Shown here in pieces: positions 5,920 to 7,169 of a stretch of DNA of 7,169 bases; the stretch's first letter is position 1; every line of letters begins with the position of its first letter. This DNA comes from Halieaceae bacterium UBA6060 (lineage in GTDB: Bacteria; Pseudomonadota; Gammaproteobacteria; Pseudomonadales; Halieaceae): assembly GCA_002428935.1 (NCBI GenBank), contig DIYG01000107.1, positions 1 through 7,169 on the forward strand, read 5' to 3'. The notes beneath the pieces are model-generated. The model saw only the letters and a program-made list of their open reading frames with translations, was not told where the DNA came from and did no database searches. Made by a program: the position numbers and the translations under genes.

Positions 5920-7169
5920 TGGGAGGGTTTACGGACCTCTGGGCCGCATCGGGTCTGGCCCAGCTGGGCTGGGGCCAGGCGACCATGATGCTCATCGCCT
6001 TGCTGTTGCTGTACCTGGCCATCCATCGCCGTTTTGAGCCCCTGCTGCTCGTGCCCATTGGCTTTGGCGGCTTGCTGGCGAATATCCCTGGCGCGGGGCT
6101 TGCGTATTCTGCCGTTGAGCGGGCTGTGTATCAGGTCGATGGCGAGCTTCTACTCCCCCTGGCAACGCTCCTTGGGGTAGACGCCACTCCCGATACGCTC
6201 GCCGCCGCCCTTGACGCGGCTCCTGCGGCGATTCGCCAGCAAGCGATGGCACTGGCCACAGATGCGGGCTTTACGGACGGCATGCTTTACAGCTTCTACG
6301 CGGTCGCTATTGGTAGCGGTATCGCGCCGCTGGTGATTTTTATGGGTGTGGGCGCCATGACGGACTTTGGCCCCCTCCTGGCCAATCCTCGAACCTTGCT
6401 GCTCGGTGCCGCCGCGCAATTCGGAATCTTTGCCACGGTGCTGGGTGCTGTAGGTCTCAATACTCTGGGGGTGACCGACTTCAGCCTTGCCCAGGCTGCG
6501 GCTATCGGAATTATCGGAGGCGCCGACGGGCCAACGGCAATCTATGTCTCCAGTATTTTGGCGCCGGAACTCCTTGGGGCCATTGCGGTTGCCGCCTATT
6601 CCTACATGGCTCTGGTGCCTCTAATTCAGCCGCCGATTATGCGAGCCCTGACCTCCGCCGATGAACGGGCTATTGAGATGGTCCAGCTTCGGGAGGTTAG
6701 CCGCCGCGAGCGTATCGTATTCCCCCTGCTACTGTTGTTGCTTGTGGCACTCCTTTTGCCCGACGCCGCGCCGCTCCTGGGTATGTTGTGCCTGGGCAAT
6801 CTCATGCGCGAGTGTGGGGTGGTGGAGCGACTGTCGAGCACGGCGCAGAACGCCTTGATCAATATCACCACGATCTTTTTGGGCTTGGCCGTGGGGTCAA
6901 AGCTGGTCGCGGGCAAGTTTCTGGATATCAATACGCTGGGTATTCTGGGTCTGGGCATTCTTGCCTTTAGCGTGGGCACAGCCTCCGGTGTGCTGATCGC
7001 AAAGCTTATGAACCGCCTTAGCGACACACCCATCAATCCCCTCATTGGCTCGGCCGGTGTTTCGGCGGTACCCATGGCGGCGCGAGTCAGCAACAAGCTG
7101 GGCCTGGAAGCAAATCCGCATAATTTTCTGCTGATGCACGCTATGGGACCCAACGTCGCCGGAGTTATC
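5919..7169 (+). CDS. oadB: Oxaloacetate decarboxylase beta subunit (OadB), Na+ pump membrane subunit; extreme C-terminus cut by window edge
   Basis: This integral inner-membrane subunit decarboxylates carboxybiotin and exports Na+ (overall EC 7.2.4.2). The ATG at 5919 shares its A with the oadA stop codon (TAATG), and there is no convincing ribosome site, so translational coupling is likely. The window holds 417 codons without a stop; family length is about 433, so roughly 16 residues are missing. Hydrophobic segments include about 23-35, 41-55, 134-146, 159-180 and 266-281. FMGVGAMTDFGPLLANP (141-157) and GIIGGADGPTA (197-207) are hallmark motifs. Residues reported as essential in the Klebsiella pump occur at the same numbers: D203, Y229, N373, G377, S382 and R389, which points to an active pump. 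A hydrophilic, Ala-rich stretch at about 61-118 separates early helices; from memory a similar stretch exists in Vibrio OadB. The related glutaconyl- and methylmalonyl-CoA decarboxylase beta subunits are excluded by the OadA partner. Confidence 0.96.
   Translation, partial: MGGFTDLWAASGLAQLGWGQATMMLIALLLLYLAIHRRFEPLLLVPIGFGGLLANIPGAGLAYSAVERAVYQVDGELLLPLATLLGVDATPDTLAAALDAAPAAIRQQAMALATDAGFTDGMLYSFYAVAIGSGIAPLVIFMGVGAMTDFGPLLANPRTLLLGAAAQFGIFATVLGAVGLNTLGVTDFSLAQAAAIGIIGGADGPTAIYVSSILAPELLGAIAVAAYSYMALVPLIQPPIMRALTSADERAIEMVQLREVSRRERIVFPLLLLLLVALLLPDAAPLLGMLCLGNLMRECGVVERLSSTAQNALINITTIFLGLAVGSKLVAGKFLDINTLGILGLGILAFSVGTASGVLIAKLMNRLSDTPINPLIGSAGVSAVPMAARVSNKLGLEANPHNFLLMHAMGPNVAGVI

Noticed and set aside
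5979..6272. Hydrophilic Ala-rich segment early in OadB as a novel insertion
   Set aside because: Downstream residue numbering still matches Klebsiella exactly, so it is the family's normal length, not an added domain.

Overview
The window looks like chromosomal core sequence from a gammaproteobacterium, probably a marine or brackish aerobic heterotroph. The reasons are a DusC-type tRNA-dihydrouridine synthase (a gammaproteobacterial type), an OadG-OadA-OadB sodium pump whose OadB residues fall at the Klebsiella/Vibrio positions, and moderately high GC (by eye near 60%, not counted). A relative of the OM60/NOR5 (Halieaceae) group would fit, but that is inference. Coding density is very high: five or more genes, no intergenic gap above about 95 bp, and no RNA genes, insertion sequences, CRISPR arrays or phage genes seen.

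Layout. The left half is transcribed leftward in the order dusC, a POT-family peptide/proton symporter, and a saccharopine-dehydrogenase-like (trans-acting enoyl reductase family) oxidoreductase. The gaps are 43 bp and 16 bp, so they could form one transcription unit. The oxidoreductase runs off the left edge without its C-terminus. The right half is transcribed rightward: oadG, oadA and oadB, encoding the three subunits of the Na+-pumping oxaloacetate decarboxylase. oadA and oadB overlap by one base, and oadB lacks only its last residues at the right edge. Between the two arms is a compact divergent region of about 94 bp (3665-3758) that should hold promoters for both directions.

How the genes work together. 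OadA transfers the carboxylate of oxaloacetate to its own C-terminal biotin. OadB decarboxylates carboxybiotin and exports Na+. OadG tethers OadA to OadB and stabilises the complex. The left arm is mixed: tRNA modification, proton-coupled di/tripeptide uptake, and a membrane-associated reductase of uncertain substrate. A link between peptide uptake (supplying amino-acid carbon) and oxaloacetate decarboxylation is possible, but nothing in the sequence shows it.

I found no previously undescribed multi-gene system. The most checkable oddities are a glutamine at OadA position 207, where a metal-binding histidine is expected, and a putative dusC promoter that would give a nearly leaderless mRNA starting with GTG.
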